A stretch of DNA of 64,000 nucleotides. It comes from Mucilaginibacter terrigena (GTDB lineage Bacteria; Bacteroidota; Bacteroidia; Sphingobacteriales; Sphingobacteriaceae). This document shows positions 33,804 to 43,632 of the stretch, in pieces. The stretch spans positions 124,001-188,000 of the forward strand of contig NZ_SEWG01000003.1 of NCBI RefSeq assembly GCF_004168255.1, read 5' to 3'. Numbering within the stretch: the stretch's first letter is position 1; the number at the start of each line of letters is the position of its first letter. Position numbers and translations under genes: made by a program. The notes under the pieces are model-generated. The model was not told the origin of the DNA. It searched no databases and was given only the letters and a program-made list of their open reading frames with translations.

Positions 33804-36206
33804 ATGTTCAGAAATTATCTTAAAATATCGTGGCGCAACCTTACCAAAAATAAAGCGCACACATTTATCAATGTTACCGGGCTATCGGTTGGTATGGCGG
33901 TAGCTATGCTTATTGGCCTGTGGATATGGGATGAGTTATCTTATGATAAATATTTTCAGAATAAGGACAAGATCGTACAAGTGTGGCAGCACCAAACCTT
34001 TAATGGTAAAATAGGGAGCCAAACATCGATACCCATACCCTTAGGGACATTGTTGCGTACAGACTATACCGGCAAGGGCAAGGATTTTAAATATATGGTA
34101 CTTTCCAGTTGGACATTTGAACATATACTTGCCGTTGGCGATAAAAAGATAACGCAAACAGGTAACTTCATGCAGCCCGAGGCGCCCGATATGCTTTCGC
34201 TTAAAATGCTGAAAGGTACACGTGGCGGGCTGAAAGATCCGTCGTCTATCCTGCTTTCGGCAAAGGTGGCCAAAACCTTGTTTGGCGATGCCGACCCCAT
34301 TAATAAAACTATTAAAATTGATAACAAGCAACTGGTAAAGGTTACCGGCGTTTACGAAGACCTTCCGCATAATACCACCCTTAACGATCTTAACCTCATC
34401 ATCCCATGGGATTTTTATATGACAACCCAGGACTGGTTGCAGCGGGCGGCTACCCGCTGGGGAAACAACTCGTTTCAGTTGTTTGCACAATTGAATGACG
34501 GGGCAGATATAGCAAAAGTAGACGAACGCATAAAACCCCTTAAACTAAAAAATATTGCGGCCCAGGGCGATTCGGTAGGTGCCCAGTCTAAGCCGGCTAT
34601 TTTCTTACACCCCATGACCAAATGGCACCTGTATTCGGAATTTAAAGATGGCATTAACACCGGCGGCGATATACAGTTTGTATGGTTGTTTGCCATTATT
34701 GGCATTTTTGTGTTATTGCTGGCTTGTATTAATTTCATGAACCTGAGCACCGCCCGGTCAGAGAAGCGCGCCAAAGAGGTTGGTATCCGTAAAACAGTGG
34801 GTTCGCTGCGCAGCCAGCTCATAGGCCAGTTTTTCAGCGAATCGTTAATGATAACCGCCTTTGCCTTTATTTTATCGCTGGTATTGGTGTTGCTGATATT
34901 GCCGTGGTTTAACCAGGTTGCAGGTAAAACTGTAGATATACTTTGGGCTAACCCAGTGTTTTGGCTAATGGGGCTTGGGTTTGCCTTATTTACCGGCATT
35001 GTTGCCGGCAGTTACCCTGCATTTTATTTGTCCTCATTTCAACCGGTTAAAGTATTAAAGGGAACGTTTAAGGCAGGCAGGTTTGCTGCATTACCGCGCA
35101 AAATTTTGGTGATACTGCAGTTTTTTGTATCGGCTACTTTAATTATTTGTACCATTATCGTATTCAGGCAGGTACAGTTCACCAAAAACAGGCCAGTTGG
35201 GTACGACCGCACCGGCCTTGTACAGGTCAACATGAAATCAGACGATATACATAATAACTTCGCTGCGGTGCGTAACGATCTGCTGCAAAGCGGCACCATA
35301 ACCGAAATTGCCGAATCTAACAGCCCGCTTACAGGGGTGTATTCAAATAACAGCGGCTTAAACTGGCGTGGCAAATCGCCGGATCTGCAAGACGATTTCG
35401 CCACAATGCGGCTAACCCCCGAATTTGGTAAGGTAGCCAACTGGCAATTAATTGAGGGCCGTGATTTTTCGCGCGAATATGTGAGCGACTCAACCGCTAT
35501 GATACTGAACGAATCTGCCGCCAAATTCATGAATTTTAAGCATGCCGTAGGCGAAACTATTGAATGGGGCAGCAAATATAAAGTGATAGGTGTGGTAAAA
35601 GATATGGTGATGTCGTCGCCATATGAACCGGTAAAGCCAACCATAATGATATTGGCCAACGGTCCCGAAGGCACTGTTGATATACGGCTTAACCCTAAAA
35701 AAAGCACCCATGAAGCCCTTGCAAAAATTGAGGCGGTGTTTAAACAGTACGACCCCGGCAGCCCCTTTGAGTATAAATTTACCGATGATGAATATGCCAA
35801 AAAATTCTCGAACGAGGAGCGTGTAGGTAAACTGGCCGGTTTCTTTACCATGCTGGCCATATTTATTAGTTGCATGGGCTTGTTTGGTATGGCATCCTTT
35901 ATGGCCGAGCAGCGCATTAAAGAGATTGGCGTACGTAAAGTACTTGGGGCATCGGTATTTAACCTGTGGCGCTTAATGTCTACAGATTTTATAATCCTGG
36001 TAAGCATATCCTTGTTGGTAGCCATACCTATGGCCTATTACCTGATGCATGGCTGGCTGCAGGATTACAAGTACCGCGCCGAACTTTCCTGGTGGATATT
36101 TGTATTAACCGCGGTTGGCGCAATTGCTATAACCATATTAACGGTTAGCTATCAAAGTATAAAGGCAGCGCTGGCTAACCCGGTAAAAAGTTTAAAAACA
36201 GAGTAA
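33804..36206 (+). CDS. ABC transporter permease, FtsX/MacB type
   Basis: About 800 residues: an N-terminal MFRNYLKISWRNLTKNKAHT helix and signal-anchor TM, a MacB-type periplasmic domain (about 45-280), three TM helices with the FtsX signature (NLSTARSEKRAKEVGIRKTV), a second periplasmic domain (about 440-650), and a closing FtsX block (MAEQRIKEIGVRKVLGAS) with three more TMs. Bacteroidota carry many such permeases without an adjacent ATPase gene. The ATG at 33804 is preferred to 33768. A TAAATTTG box at 33727-33734 may be its -7 element. The substrate is unknown; peptide, lipid or lipoprotein release are all possible. Confidence 0.9.
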   Translation: MFRNYLKISWRNLTKNKAHTFINVTGLSVGMAVAMLIGLWIWDELSYDKYFQNKDKIVQVWQHQTFNGKIGSQTSIPIPLGTLLRTDYTGKGKDFKYMVLSSWTFEHILAVGDKKITQTGNFMQPEAPDMLSLKMLKGTRGGLKDPSSILLSAKVAKTLFGDADPINKTIKIDNKQLVKVTGVYEDLPHNTTLNDLNLIIPWDFYMTTQDWLQRAATRWGNNSFQLFAQLNDGADIAKVDERIKPLKLKNIAAQGDSVGAQSKPAIFLHPMTKWHLYSEFKDGINTGGDIQFVWLFAIIGIFVLLLACINFMNLSTARSEKRAKEVGIRKTVGSLRSQLIGQFFSESLMITAFAFILSLVLVLLILPWFNQVAGKTVDILWANPVFWLMGLGFALFTGIVAGSYPAFYLSSFQPVKVLKGTFKAGRFAALPRKILVILQFFVSATLIICTIIVFRQVQFTKNRPVGYDRTGLVQVNMKSDDIHNNFAAVRNDLLQSGTITEIAESNSPLTGVYSNNSGLNWRGKSPDLQDDFATMRLTPEFGKVANWQLIEGRDFSREYVSDSTAMILNESAAKFMNFKHAVGETIEWGSKYKVIGVVKDMVMSSPYEPVKPTIMILANGPEGTVDIRLNPKKSTHEALAKIEAVFKQYDPGSPFEYKFTDDEYAKKFSNEERVGKLAGFFTMLAIFISCMGLFGMASFMAEQRIKEIGVRKVLGASVFNLWRLMSTDFIILVSISLLVAIPMAYYLMHGWLQDYKYRAELSWWIFVLTAVGAIAITILTVSYQSIKAALANPVKSLKTE

Positions 36207-36217
36207 GCACAACGGTT

Positions 36218-36850
36218 ATGAAAATTTATAAAGCATTATTTCCCCTGGCAGCTTGCCTGCTCGCTATCAACTGCTTTGGACAGCAGGCGCCTTTGCAGGC
36301 ACACGGCCTAACTGTTATTAACCGTCAGCTAACTTTGGGCAGCGATGGAAGCACACACCTTAATGGGTTGAAAAATGCCGGCCTTGCATGGCTTAATAAC
36401 AAGCAATTTAAGTTTGGCACAATTGATTTTGATGTAAAAGGGAATGACGAAATGCAGGGTAGTTTTGTAGGTATAGCGTTCCACGGGTTAAATGATACTA
36501 CTTACCAATGCGTGTATTTTAGGCCCTTCAATTTTTTATCTGCCGACGCTGTTAGGAAAAGCCATGGGGTACAATACATAGCCATGCCTAATTACGATTG
36601 GCCGGTGCTAAGGGATAAATTCCCCAATAAGTACGAACAGGCGGTTACGCCCGCACCCGATCCTAACGGATGGTTTCATGTTAGTATTACGGTTACATCA
36701 ACAAAAATACGTGTGTTTATAAATGGCGCTCAAAATGCTGTATTGGAGGTTGAACCACTGGTTAAAACCGGCGGCACAAAAATTGGCTACTGGGTGGGCA
36801 ACGGCTCGCCCGGCGACTGGAAAAACTTAAAAATAACCGACGCGAAGTAA
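36218..36850 (+). CDS. Exported concanavalin-like (DUF1080-like) domain protein
   Basis: 210 residues with a signal peptide (MKIYKALFPLAACLLAINCF, cleavage near FGQQ). The mature part is one beta-sandwich domain resembling LamG/DUF1080 lectin-like folds (FKFGTIDFDVKGNDEMQGSF, FVGIAFHG, GWFHVSITVTSTKIRVFING, TKIGYWVGNGSPGDWKNLKI). It lies 11 nt after the permease gene and is probably co-transcribed. Sugar binding is likely by fold; hydrolysis is not shown. Confidence 0.75.
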   Translation: MKIYKALFPLAACLLAINCFGQQAPLQAHGLTVINRQLTLGSDGSTHLNGLKNAGLAWLNNKQFKFGTIDFDVKGNDEMQGSFVGIAFHGLNDTTYQCVYFRPFNFLSADAVRKSHGVQYIAMPNYDWPVLRDKFPNKYEQAVTPAPDPNGWFHVSITVTSTKIRVFINGAQNAVLEVEPLVKTGGTKIGYWVGNGSPGDWKNLKITDAK

Positions 36851-36901
36851 TAAGACAGGAGAATCAAGAGCCAGGAAAAAAATAAAACACTTTGTAATAT
36901 A

Positions 36902-36930
36902 AAAGCCCGATATTAAATGTACCGGGCTTT
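36902..36930. terminator. Bidirectional terminator
   Basis: The perfect 8-bp arms AAAGCCCG and CGGGCTTT flank a 13-nt loop between convergent genes (lectin-like plus strand, bacilliredoxin minus strand). Confidence 0.75.
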
Positions 36931-36969
36931 CTTTATCTTGATTCTTGACTCTAAAAGTCTTGAATCTTA

Positions 36970-37380
36970 TTAACAATATTGCTCAAACGCGCCAATAAGG
37001 TTGTCAGCTATCATTTGTGCAGGGCGGCCTTCTATCTGGTGGCGCTCGATGATATGAACCAATTTACCATCTTTAAACAAAGCCATCGACGGTGAAGACG
37101 GAGGGTAAGGCAGCATCAGGTTACGGGCCGCGTTAACCGCTTCGGTTTCCATACCTGCAAAAACGGTTACCAACCTGTCGGGGTGTTTTTCGTTTGCTGC
37201 TGCAAAGCGTGCTGCCGGGCGGGCATTGGCTGCCGCGCATCCGCATACCGAATTTACCATAACAAATACAGTTCCTTCACTTTTAATAGCCTGCTCAACA
37301 GATTGGGCGTCCTTTAATTCTTCAAAACCAACTTTGGTCAATTCTTCCCGCATTGGGGCAACTAAATATTCTGGGTACAT
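36970..37380 (-). CDS. BrxA/BrxB-family bacilliredoxin
   Basis: A 136-residue thioredoxin-fold protein of the YphP/YqiW family with the diagnostic CGC active site (Cys46-Gly47-Cys48 in VNSVCGCAAANARPAA) and the family start MYPEYLVAPMREEL. In Firmicutes these proteins remove bacillithiol from mixed disulfides; several Bacteroidota also make bacillithiol. It is cytosolic and stands alone with its own terminator. Confidence 0.93.
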   Translation of the reverse strand: MYPEYLVAPMREELTKVGFEELKDAQSVEQAIKSEGTVFVMVNSVCGCAAANARPAARFAAANEKHPDRLVTVFAGMETEAVNAARNLMLPYPPSSPSMALFKDGKLVHIIERHQIEGRPAQMIADNLIGAFEQYC

Positions 37381-37581
37381 AATTTTACTTCGCTTGTATT
37401 CAGCACAAAAATACTCAATTCAAAATAAAAACAACCCCTTATCAGAATAATCCGTAATAATTGACGTTTCCGTTATAATAGCGGGAGCATGCATTTTTAA
37501 AAATTATTTTTATCTTGCATGTCTTAGTATTGTTAACCCTAATTAACACTATTTGATGAACTTAAAATTAAACATTTAGGT

Positions 37582-38433
37582 ATGGGAATTATTACTCAAA
37601 AAAGTAGTGCCCAGCCACGTGTGGTACAGGTAAAGGCCAAACACTTTAATTCGTTAAAAGTTACTGTTGCCGCTATATTGATAGTAGTAATGGTGCTTAT
37701 GACAGCCATTGTTCGCCTTAGTACGCAAGGTGTACAACAACGGCAGGAAAACAGCCGGCTGCAATCTCAGATAGCTGCCTTACAAGGACAAATTGAGAAA
37801 GAATCGCAGGATGCGTTGCTTTTAAATGCCGAAAAAGAAGGCAACCGCAGCCAGGCCGTATCTTATATACAGGACATACAAGCCAAGCTAAAAACCATTA
37901 ATAATTTCATGAGTAAGCGCGGTTTGCACAGCATATCTTTTAAAAAGCTGAATGTTGGCGACAAACCCAAAAGCGATACTAAACTGTATGCCGACTTTAG
38001 CAATTACCTTGATAAATTGGTAAACAATATAGCCTATATGCCAATGGGCTATCCAAAGTTAAGCTCGTTCACATCTTTCTTTGGTTCGCGTGGTAATCCG
38101 TTTGATTTTGGCGGGCGCGAGTTTCACCCTGGTATAGATTTTAAAGGCCACCGCGGCGACCCGGTTAAATGTACAGCCAGCGGCAGGGTAATATTTGCAG
38201 GCAGGGCAGGCGGTTATGGTAACTGTATTAAAATACGCCATACCAATAACCTCGAAACCTGGTACGGTCATTTATCAAAAATAAATGTTAAAGAAGGACA
38301 GCGCGTTACCGTTGGCGATATGATAGGCAAAGTAGGCTCAACAGGCCGTTCGACAGGCCCGCATTTGCACTACGAGATCCGCAGGAACGGGCACCCGGTT
38401 AATCCAAAACAATATTTGAGCCTTAACTTATAG
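37582..38433 (+). CDS. Membrane-anchored M23 (LytM-type) peptidoglycan peptidase
   Basis: A 283-residue bitopic protein: one N-terminal TM (VAAILIVVMVLMTAIV), a coiled coil (about residues 55-115), then an M23 domain (about 170-280) with zinc ligands in HPGIDFKGHRGD (His, Asp) and the HLH motif in STGPHLHYEIRRNG. All metal ligands are present, so it is probably an active endopeptidase of the cell wall, or an activator-type LytM. The coiled coil and anchor resemble divisome-linked members. Confidence 0.93.
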   Translation: MGIITQKSSAQPRVVQVKAKHFNSLKVTVAAILIVVMVLMTAIVRLSTQGVQQRQENSRLQSQIAALQGQIEKESQDALLLNAEKEGNRSQAVSYIQDIQAKLKTINNFMSKRGLHSISFKKLNVGDKPKSDTKLYADFSNYLDKLVNNIAYMPMGYPKLSSFTSFFGSRGNPFDFGGREFHPGIDFKGHRGDPVKCTASGRVIFAGRAGGYGNCIKIRHTNNLETWYGHLSKINVKEGQRVTVGDMIGKVGSTGRSTGPHLHYEIRRNGHPVNPKQYLSLNL

Positions 38434-38508
38434 CTTACGCTACCTTGAACCTTATCCGGTTTGTTTAATAAATGCTTATATTAGTTTAACAATTTAATTT
38501 TTATCGCA

Positions 38509-38685
38509 ATGAAAGACAACCTGAAAAAAGATAAGGCGCCGAAAAAGGGGCAGATCATCGTAGTATCTAAAGCAGCCATGGCGAAGGATAAAAAGGACCT
38601 GACACTTAAAGAACTATGCGAGGCCGAAAATGCCGGCAGGTGCGGGGCTTGCGACGCTCAGGGACGTTTTACCGCATGCGCATAA
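38509..38685 (+). CDS. Small Cys-rich peptide of unknown function
   Basis: A 58-codon frame with ATG 38509 and TAA 38683-38685. The first 30 residues are Lys-rich and charged; the last 22 are ELCEAENAGRCGACDAQGRF then TACA, with Cys at 37, 45, 48 and 57. The CGxC pair and leader/core-like split could mean a metal-binding peptide, a redox peptide or a modified-peptide precursor. None of these is shown. A small four-TM gene follows 7 nt later, so they are likely one unit. Confidence 0.55.
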   Translation: MKDNLKKDKAPKKGQIIVVSKAAMAKDKKDLTLKELCEAENAGRCGACDAQGRFTACA

Positions 38686-38692
38686 CCGCATA

Positions 38693-39073
38693 ATGAAAAT
38701 AATTATACTTTGCTTTTGGGTTATTTTAACACGTATTGGCTATTACTTTTTAATACAGGGTAGCCACGATGGGTTGTACTATATAAAGATGAGTAACCTG
38801 AAAGATATTTGCCAGTACTTAGCCGTAGCCGGATTTTTGCTGATAGGCTACAACAAGCAATCGCCGCGCAAAATAAGGCATGTAATTATCTTCGCGCTTG
38901 TTTACTGCCTGTCCTTTGCCTGTATCATGCTCTACCCGTTTTTAGGGGGCGACATTAGCAGCAGCAGCGAACCCATCCTGTTTGCATTTAATGCGTTTTG
39001 GGCATATGCATTGGCCGCGATGTTACTTTATGTGATATTTAGCTCCGACCAGTTTTCGATTAAGAAAGCCTGA
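38693..39073 (+). CDS. Small four-TM membrane protein
   Basis: About 126 residues with four hydrophobic helices (IIILCFWVILTRIGYYFLI; ICQYLAVAGFLLIGY; VIIFALVYCLSFACIMLY; FAFNAFWAYALAAMLLYVIF). The ATG at 38693 is chosen because the longer frame to 38630 would overlap the Cys-rich peptide gene out of frame. The family is not recognised. Confidence 0.7.
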   Translation: MKIIILCFWVILTRIGYYFLIQGSHDGLYYIKMSNLKDICQYLAVAGFLLIGYNKQSPRKIRHVIIFALVYCLSFACIMLYPFLGGDISSSSEPILFAFNAFWAYALAAMLLYVIFSSDQFSIKKA

Positions 39074-39146
39074 CAAGCAAAGGGTTAACCCGCCTATCGG
39101 TTAAAAGTTACTTTGTGTAATTGCCCGGTAATCATAATACATCCAA

Positions 39147-39178
39147 TTTCATTAAAATATTTATATTCACTATTTTTG
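39147..39178 (+). promoter_or_regulatory. Probable ahcY promoter
   Basis: TATTTTTG at 39171-39178 matches TAnnTTTG, with TTTC 20 nt upstream at 39147-39150 as a weak -33 box. The box is 23 nt from the ATG. Confidence 0.5.
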
Positions 39179-39201
39179 CAGCTCAAAAAAAATTGAATTA
39201 T

Positions 39202-40518
39202 ATGTCATCAGTAGAAACTGCATACGTGAAAAATAAAGTGAAGGACCCTTCACTGGCCGCCTGGGGCCGCAAGGAGATTGAATTGGCCGAGGCAGAAATG
39301 CCGGGTTTAATGGCGCTGCGTAAAGAATATGGCCCTGCTAAAGTATTAAAAGGCGCACGTATTGCAGGCTGTTTACACATGACCATCCAAACCGCTGTTT
39401 TAATTGAAACTTTGATAGAACTGGGTGCCGAAGTTACCTGGTCGTCATGTAATATATTTTCTACACAAGATCATGCCGCTGCCGCTATTGCTGCCGCGGG
39501 TACTTCTGTTTACGCCTGGAAAGGTATGAACGAGCAGGAGTTTGACTGGTGTATCGAGCAAACCCTTTTCTTTGGTGAAGACCGCAAACCATTGAACATG
39601 ATATTGGATGATGGCGGCGACTTAACCAATATGGTTTTAGATCGTTTCCCTGAACTGATAGGCGACATTAAAGGTTTATCTGAAGAAACTACAACTGGTG
39701 TACACCGTTTATACGAGCGTATGAAAGCCGGTACATTACCAATGCCTGCTATCAACGTAAACGATTCGGTTACCAAATCGAAATTTGATAACAAATACGG
39801 CTGCCGCGAATCGTTGGTTGACGCCATCCGCCGTGCTACCGATGTAATGATGGCCGGTAAAGTGGCTGTTGTTTGCGGTTATGGCGATGTGGGTAAAGGT
39901 TCTGCCGATTCGCTTCGTAACTCTGGCGTACGCGTTATCGTTACCGAGATCGACCCTATCTGCGCTTTACAGGCAGCTATGGAAGGTTTTGAAGTAAAAA
40001 AACTTGGTACCGCTATTAAAGAAGCTGATATCGTGGTTACCGCAACCGGTAACAAAAATATCGTTCGCGAGCAGCATTTCCGCGCGTTGAAAGACAAAGC
40101 CATCGTTTGTAACATTGGCCACTTTGATAACGAGATCGACATGGCCTGGTTAAACGGCGCTTATGGCAGTTCAAAAATCGAAATTAAACCACAGGTTGAT
40201 AAATACACTATAGACGGTAAAGATGTGATCGTATTAGCCGAAGGCCGTTTGGTAAACCTTGGCTGCGCAACAGGCCACCCAAGCTTTGTAATGAGTAACT
40301 CGTTCACTAACCAAACGCTTGCTCAAATTGAGCTTTGGACAAACGGCGGCGCTTACGAAAACAAAGTTTACACCCTGCCAAAACACCTTGACGAAAAAGT
40401 TGCCCGTTTACACCTGGAAAAAATTGGTGTGGAACTGGAAGTTTTAGACCAGGACCAGGCCGAGTACATTGGTGTTACAGTTGAAGGTCCGTTTAAACCG
40501 GAGTACTACCGTTACTAA
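39202..40518 (+). CDS. ahcY: S-adenosylhomocysteine hydrolase
   Basis: A 438-residue enzyme that splits S-adenosylhomocysteine into adenosine and homocysteine, keeping methylation running. The NAD-binding motif [19 protein letters not shown] and the family blocks [29 protein letters not shown] and [20 protein letters not shown] are all present. Length equals the bacterial type lacking large insertions. The ATG at 39202 is chosen since the longer frame to 39121 would include the promoter. Confidence 0.97.
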   Translation: MSSVETAYVKNKVKDPSLAAWGRKEIELAEAEMPGLMALRKEYGPAKVLKGARIAGCLHMTIQTAVLIETLIELGAEVTWSSCNIFSTQDHAAAAIAAAGTSVYAWKGMNEQEFDWCIEQTLFFGEDRKPLNMILDDGGDLTNMVLDRFPELIGDIKGLSEETTTGVHRLYERMKAGTLPMPAINVNDSVTKSKFDNKYGCRESLVDAIRRATDVMMAGKVAVVCGYGDVGKGSADSLRNSGVRVIVTEIDPICALQAAMEGFEVKKLGTAIKEADIVVTATGNKNIVREQHFRALKDKAIVCNIGHFDNEIDMAWLNGAYGSSKIEIKPQVDKYTIDGKDVIVLAEGRLVNLGCATGHPSFVMSNSFTNQTLAQIELWTNGGAYENKVYTLPKHLDEKVARLHLEKIGVELEVLDQDQAEYIGVTVEGPFKPEYYRY

Positions 40519-40640
40519 GCAAAAAATGGCGCTTTATGTTCACGTTCACGTTTGCACAACCAGCCTCTTATTTGTAAGTTTCTTATAATCAATGGTTTTG
40601 TGAGTGAACTACTGACACAGTTGCGCCACCAATACATATT

Positions 40641-40677
40641 AAAAAAGGGATATAGCTTTAAGCTGTATCCCTTTTTT
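40641..40677. terminator. Bidirectional terminator after ahcY
   Basis: The arms AAAAAAGGGATA and TATCCCTTTTTT (with a further AGCTT/AAGCT pairing inside) lie between convergent genes. Confidence 0.8.
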
Positions 40678-40684
40678 GGTTAAA

Positions 40685-41356
40685 TCAATATACAGTAACT
40701 GTAGATTGCTCGCTTTGTCTGATGTCGTTTAAATTGGCCCAGTTAATGGTAAGTAAATTATAGCGTTTTACGTTATTTTTCTTTGATATTAAAAAAAGGA
40801 ATGTCCAATAGAATTTTTGAGCTTCAAAATCGTAGTTAAAAGCAATTTCGTAATTGGAGCGATTAAAGTTTAATTTTTTTGCACGGTTTAAAACTGCGTT
40901 TCTCACCGTATCTAATGGAGGGAATTTTGATTTGTTAGTATACCCTTTTTTTGGCCAATTCAATTTAAGGAGTTTGCCAAATTCATTTAACCTTAGTTCG
41001 ATAGGATAGCTTCTAATACCTATTGACGGGTCTCTTAAAACAAAAATTAACTCATACTTCGGAATGAAGAGGCCTGGATTGTCATTGGCTTTAAACTTAT
41101 GGTAAGCCTCCAGATCCACTATCTGCCCGTTTTCAAACCTTGTTTTTGAAGAAAAATCACCCAAAAAGGAAACTAAAGCAACTTCAGCACTATCTTTAAT
41201 GTTTTTTGGAACTTGCGATAGTGAAGTTATTACTTTACTGTATCCATTAAAGGAAGTTTGCCTTGGCGTTTTATCGACGGTCAGCTGGCTTTGGCATAAT
41301 GCTACAAAACTAAAAGCGAACAGAAACAATAAAACAAGGCTTAATCTTTTCATCAT
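40685..41356 (-). CDS. Exported protein of unknown function
   Basis: 223 residues with a signal peptide (MMKRLSLVLLFLFAFSFVAL, cleavage near CQSQ). The mature domain is mixed alpha/beta (IVDLEAYHKFKANDNPGLFI, YELIFVLRDPSIGI, YEIAFNYDFEAQKFYWTFLF). The family is not recognised. It is followed on the minus strand by the terminator shared with ahcY. Confidence 0.7.
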   Translation of the reverse strand: MMKRLSLVLLFLFAFSFVALCQSQLTVDKTPRQTSFNGYSKVITSLSQVPKNIKDSAEVALVSFLGDFSSKTRFENGQIVDLEAYHKFKANDNPGLFIPKYELIFVLRDPSIGIRSYPIELRLNEFGKLLKLNWPKKGYTNKSKFPPLDTVRNAVLNRAKKLNFNRSNYEIAFNYDFEAQKFYWTFLFLISKKNNVKRYNLLTINWANLNDIRQSEQSTVTVY

Positions 41357-41366
41357 TTAAATATAA

Positions 41367-41768
41367 TCACAACAACTCATACGATCCCCTTATCCAGCTA
41401 AACAGCTGCGGCTTTAGCTCGCCGGTATGGCTTAGCCTGATATTGTTTTGAAACCTGCCGGCAGTGGCAATGCTTTTAATAACAGGTGGTTCATCTATTT
41501 TGGCGGCCGAATAAAATTTCAGGTCAAGCACCTTTTGCATGGGGCGGATAACAAAAAAGGTTTGCCTGTGCACAAAGGTGATACAGTTGGGCGTTACGCC
41601 AACCAGCACTTCGGGCCATTCAGCAACTTCGGCAAGCAGTTTATCAAACAGCAGTATAAGTTCATCGGGCTTGCCTTTAAACAGATCGTTTAAATTTACC
41701 CTGGCGCAGTAATGCCTTTGGCTTTCGCTGGTTAATTCACGGTCGCATTTGGGGCAGGTGTATGGCAT
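41367..41768 (-). CDS. DUF5655-domain protein with N-terminal zinc-ribbon-like Cys pair
   Basis: 133 residues. The N terminus MPYTCPKCDRELTSESQRHYC has a CxxC and a later HxC, a small zinc-ribbon. Residues about 35-130 match the DUF5655 pattern (LILLFDKLLAEVAEWPEV, NCITFVHRQTFFVIRPMQK, LDLKFYSA, HTGELKPQLFSWIRGSYELL). These proteins are cytosolic and of unknown role, thought to bind nucleic acid or crotonobetainyl-like ligands without proof. It lies 10 nt upstream (same strand) of the exported protein gene. Confidence 0.75.
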   Translation of the reverse strand: MPYTCPKCDRELTSESQRHYCARVNLNDLFKGKPDELILLFDKLLAEVAEWPEVLVGVTPNCITFVHRQTFFVIRPMQKVLDLKFYSAAKIDEPPVIKSIATAGRFQNNIRLSHTGELKPQLFSWIRGSYELL

Positions 41769-41964
41769 CAGGATGTTTTCTCAGCGATTGGATAGCGTAA
41801 AGTTAACAATAACTAATATAGTTATTATCAGTTTTAACGCGCACGTAACCAGCAGGGTTATGTTTTAACAAACAGGGATACCGGTTAATGCAAAGGTGAT
41901 AATGGCACATTATTTATTTAATATAATTTGTAACTTATCGCGGTTTTTTACACCTAATTATATA

Positions 41965-43569
41965 ATGAAACTATTAACTAAAACATTCATCGCGGCCGTG
42001 GCCGTGTGCCTGGGTACGGTAACAGCCTTTTCGCAGGAAAGCCCAAATATTCCTAAAGATTACCTGAGCAAGGAATTTCATGCCGGCCGCCGCCAGGCCT
42101 TGCGTAATTTAATGCCCGCCAATTCGGTAGCGATAGTATTTGCCTATCCCGAGCAGGTATTTTCTAACGATGTAAATTATGTTTTTCACCAAAACCCCGA
42201 TCTGTATTATTTTTCGGGATATATGGAGCCCGATGCCGCGCTGCTGATATTTAAAGATATGCAGGGCACCGGCGATACCAGCTACAACGAAGTGCTTTTT
42301 GTGCGCAAGCGCGATGCACAGCGCGAGCAATGGACAGGCAGGCGTATGGGTGTTGACGGTGCAAAGGCACAGTTGGGTTTTAAAAGGGTTTACAACGGCA
42401 GCGAGTTTGCCAAATTCCCTGTCGATTTTAAAAAATTCAGCGCTGTTGTATATGACGACCTTAACGACGATGCCACCGGCGACCTAAAAGAATTAATAAA
42501 CACTTTTAAAGCCAAAGCAGCTGTGCCCAATATTGATAAAGGGCTTAAGGCCGATTATGATGTTATTGCAAAGTATGCTACCGCGAAGAACCTGACGCAG
42601 ATAATGAATTATCTTAAACCTCGCCTTGCCGATGACGCGCATAAAAACAGCGCTATTATACAAGAGCTGGTAGCCAGGCCTGATTCGGTTACTTTGTTAG
42701 GTGTAAAAGCTAAAATTAAAGAAACTATGGGCAGCGCCGGTTTGTTTGACGAATACACCGTAAAATTGCGCGGGGTTAAGCAGCCTGAAGAACTGGCTTT
42801 GCTAAGTAAATCGGTACAGTTATCCAGCATTGCCCATGCCGAGGTAATGCGCGCTGTAAAACCAAACATGAGCGAACGCGAGTTGGAAGGCATATTGATG
42901 TACGTTCATAAAAAGTATGGCGCCGAAGGCGAGGGCTACCCACCAATTGTAGGTGTGGGCGCCAATGCCTGCATTTTGCACTACGAAGAAAATAACGAAA
43001 CCGTTTTGAATAACCAATTGGTATTGCTTGATGTGGGGTCGGAGTATCATGGCTACTCGGCCGATGTTACCCGTACCGTACCGCCAACAGGTAAATTTAC
43101 CGAAGAGCAGAAAGCCATTTACCAGATAGTTTACGAAGCGCAGGAAGAAGTATTTAAGCTTTGTAAAGCAGGTGTGCCGTATGCATCGCTCGAAGCTAAA
43201 ACCGGCGAGGTATTAGCCGCGGGGTTGATAAAGTTAGGCATCATCAAAGAAGCTAAGGAACTGCGCACTTATTACCCGCACGGTGTATCGCACCATATGG
43301 GGCTTGATGTACACGATAAAGGCTCGTACCAGGGTAACCTGGAAGAGAATATGGTGATAACCGTTGAACCGGGCATTTATATCCCCGCAGGCAGCAAGTG
43401 CGATAAAAAATGGTGGAACATTGGTGTGCGTATAGAAGACGACATTGTAATAGGAAAAGATAAAGGCACCAACCTATCCATTGATGCCCCACGAAAATGG
43501 CAGGATGTTGAGAAAATGGCCGCAGAAAAAAGTATATTTGACGGTGCGAAATTCCCGCCGCTTAAATAG
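41965..43569 (+). CDS. Exported aminopeptidase P-like M24 peptidase
   Basis: About 534 residues with a signal peptide (MKLLTKTFIAAVAVCLGTVT, cleavage near FSQE). Residues about 30-170 are an aminopeptidase P N-terminal domain. Residues about 270-510 are an M24 pita-bread domain with all five metal ligands: two Asp in LDVGSEYHGYSADVTRTV, His in HGVSHHMGLDVHD, Glu in VEPGIYI and Glu in GVRIEDDIVI. It removes N-terminal residues before proline. The start at 41965 gives a clean signal peptide; the frame to 41896 does not. Confidence 0.93.
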   Translation: MKLLTKTFIAAVAVCLGTVTAFSQESPNIPKDYLSKEFHAGRRQALRNLMPANSVAIVFAYPEQVFSNDVNYVFHQNPDLYYFSGYMEPDAALLIFKDMQGTGDTSYNEVLFVRKRDAQREQWTGRRMGVDGAKAQLGFKRVYNGSEFAKFPVDFKKFSAVVYDDLNDDATGDLKELINTFKAKAAVPNIDKGLKADYDVIAKYATAKNLTQIMNYLKPRLADDAHKNSAIIQELVARPDSVTLLGVKAKIKETMGSAGLFDEYTVKLRGVKQPEELALLSKSVQLSSIAHAEVMRAVKPNMSERELEGILMYVHKKYGAEGEGYPPIVGVGANACILHYEENNETVLNNQLVLLDVGSEYHGYSADVTRTVPPTGKFTEEQKAIYQIVYEAQEEVFKLCKAGVPYASLEAKTGEVLAAGLIKLGIIKEAKELRTYYPHGVSHHMGLDVHDKGSYQGNLEENMVITVEPGIYIPAGSKCDKKWWNIGVRIEDDIVIGKDKGTNLSIDAPRKWQDVEKMAAEKSIFDGAKFPPLK

Positions 43570-43591
43570 GATTTACTACTATATCAGGAAG

Positions 43592-43614
43592 CCCCGACTC
43601 GTCGGGGTTTTCTT
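43592..43614 (+). terminator. Terminator of the M24 peptidase gene
   Basis: The perfect 7-bp arms CCCCGAC and GTCGGGG with a 2-nt loop are followed by a T run, 23 nt after the stop. Confidence 0.8.
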
Positions 43615-43632
43615 GTTTTATAAAAGTACGCA

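Noticed and set aside
35039..36025. A 328-codon open frame opposite the ABC permease
   Set aside because: It is antisense to strongly supported FtsX motifs and shows no domain or signal peptide.
38630..38692. A longer start for the four-TM protein
   Set aside because: It overlaps the Cys-rich peptide gene in another frame; the ATG at 38693 directly precedes the first membrane helix.
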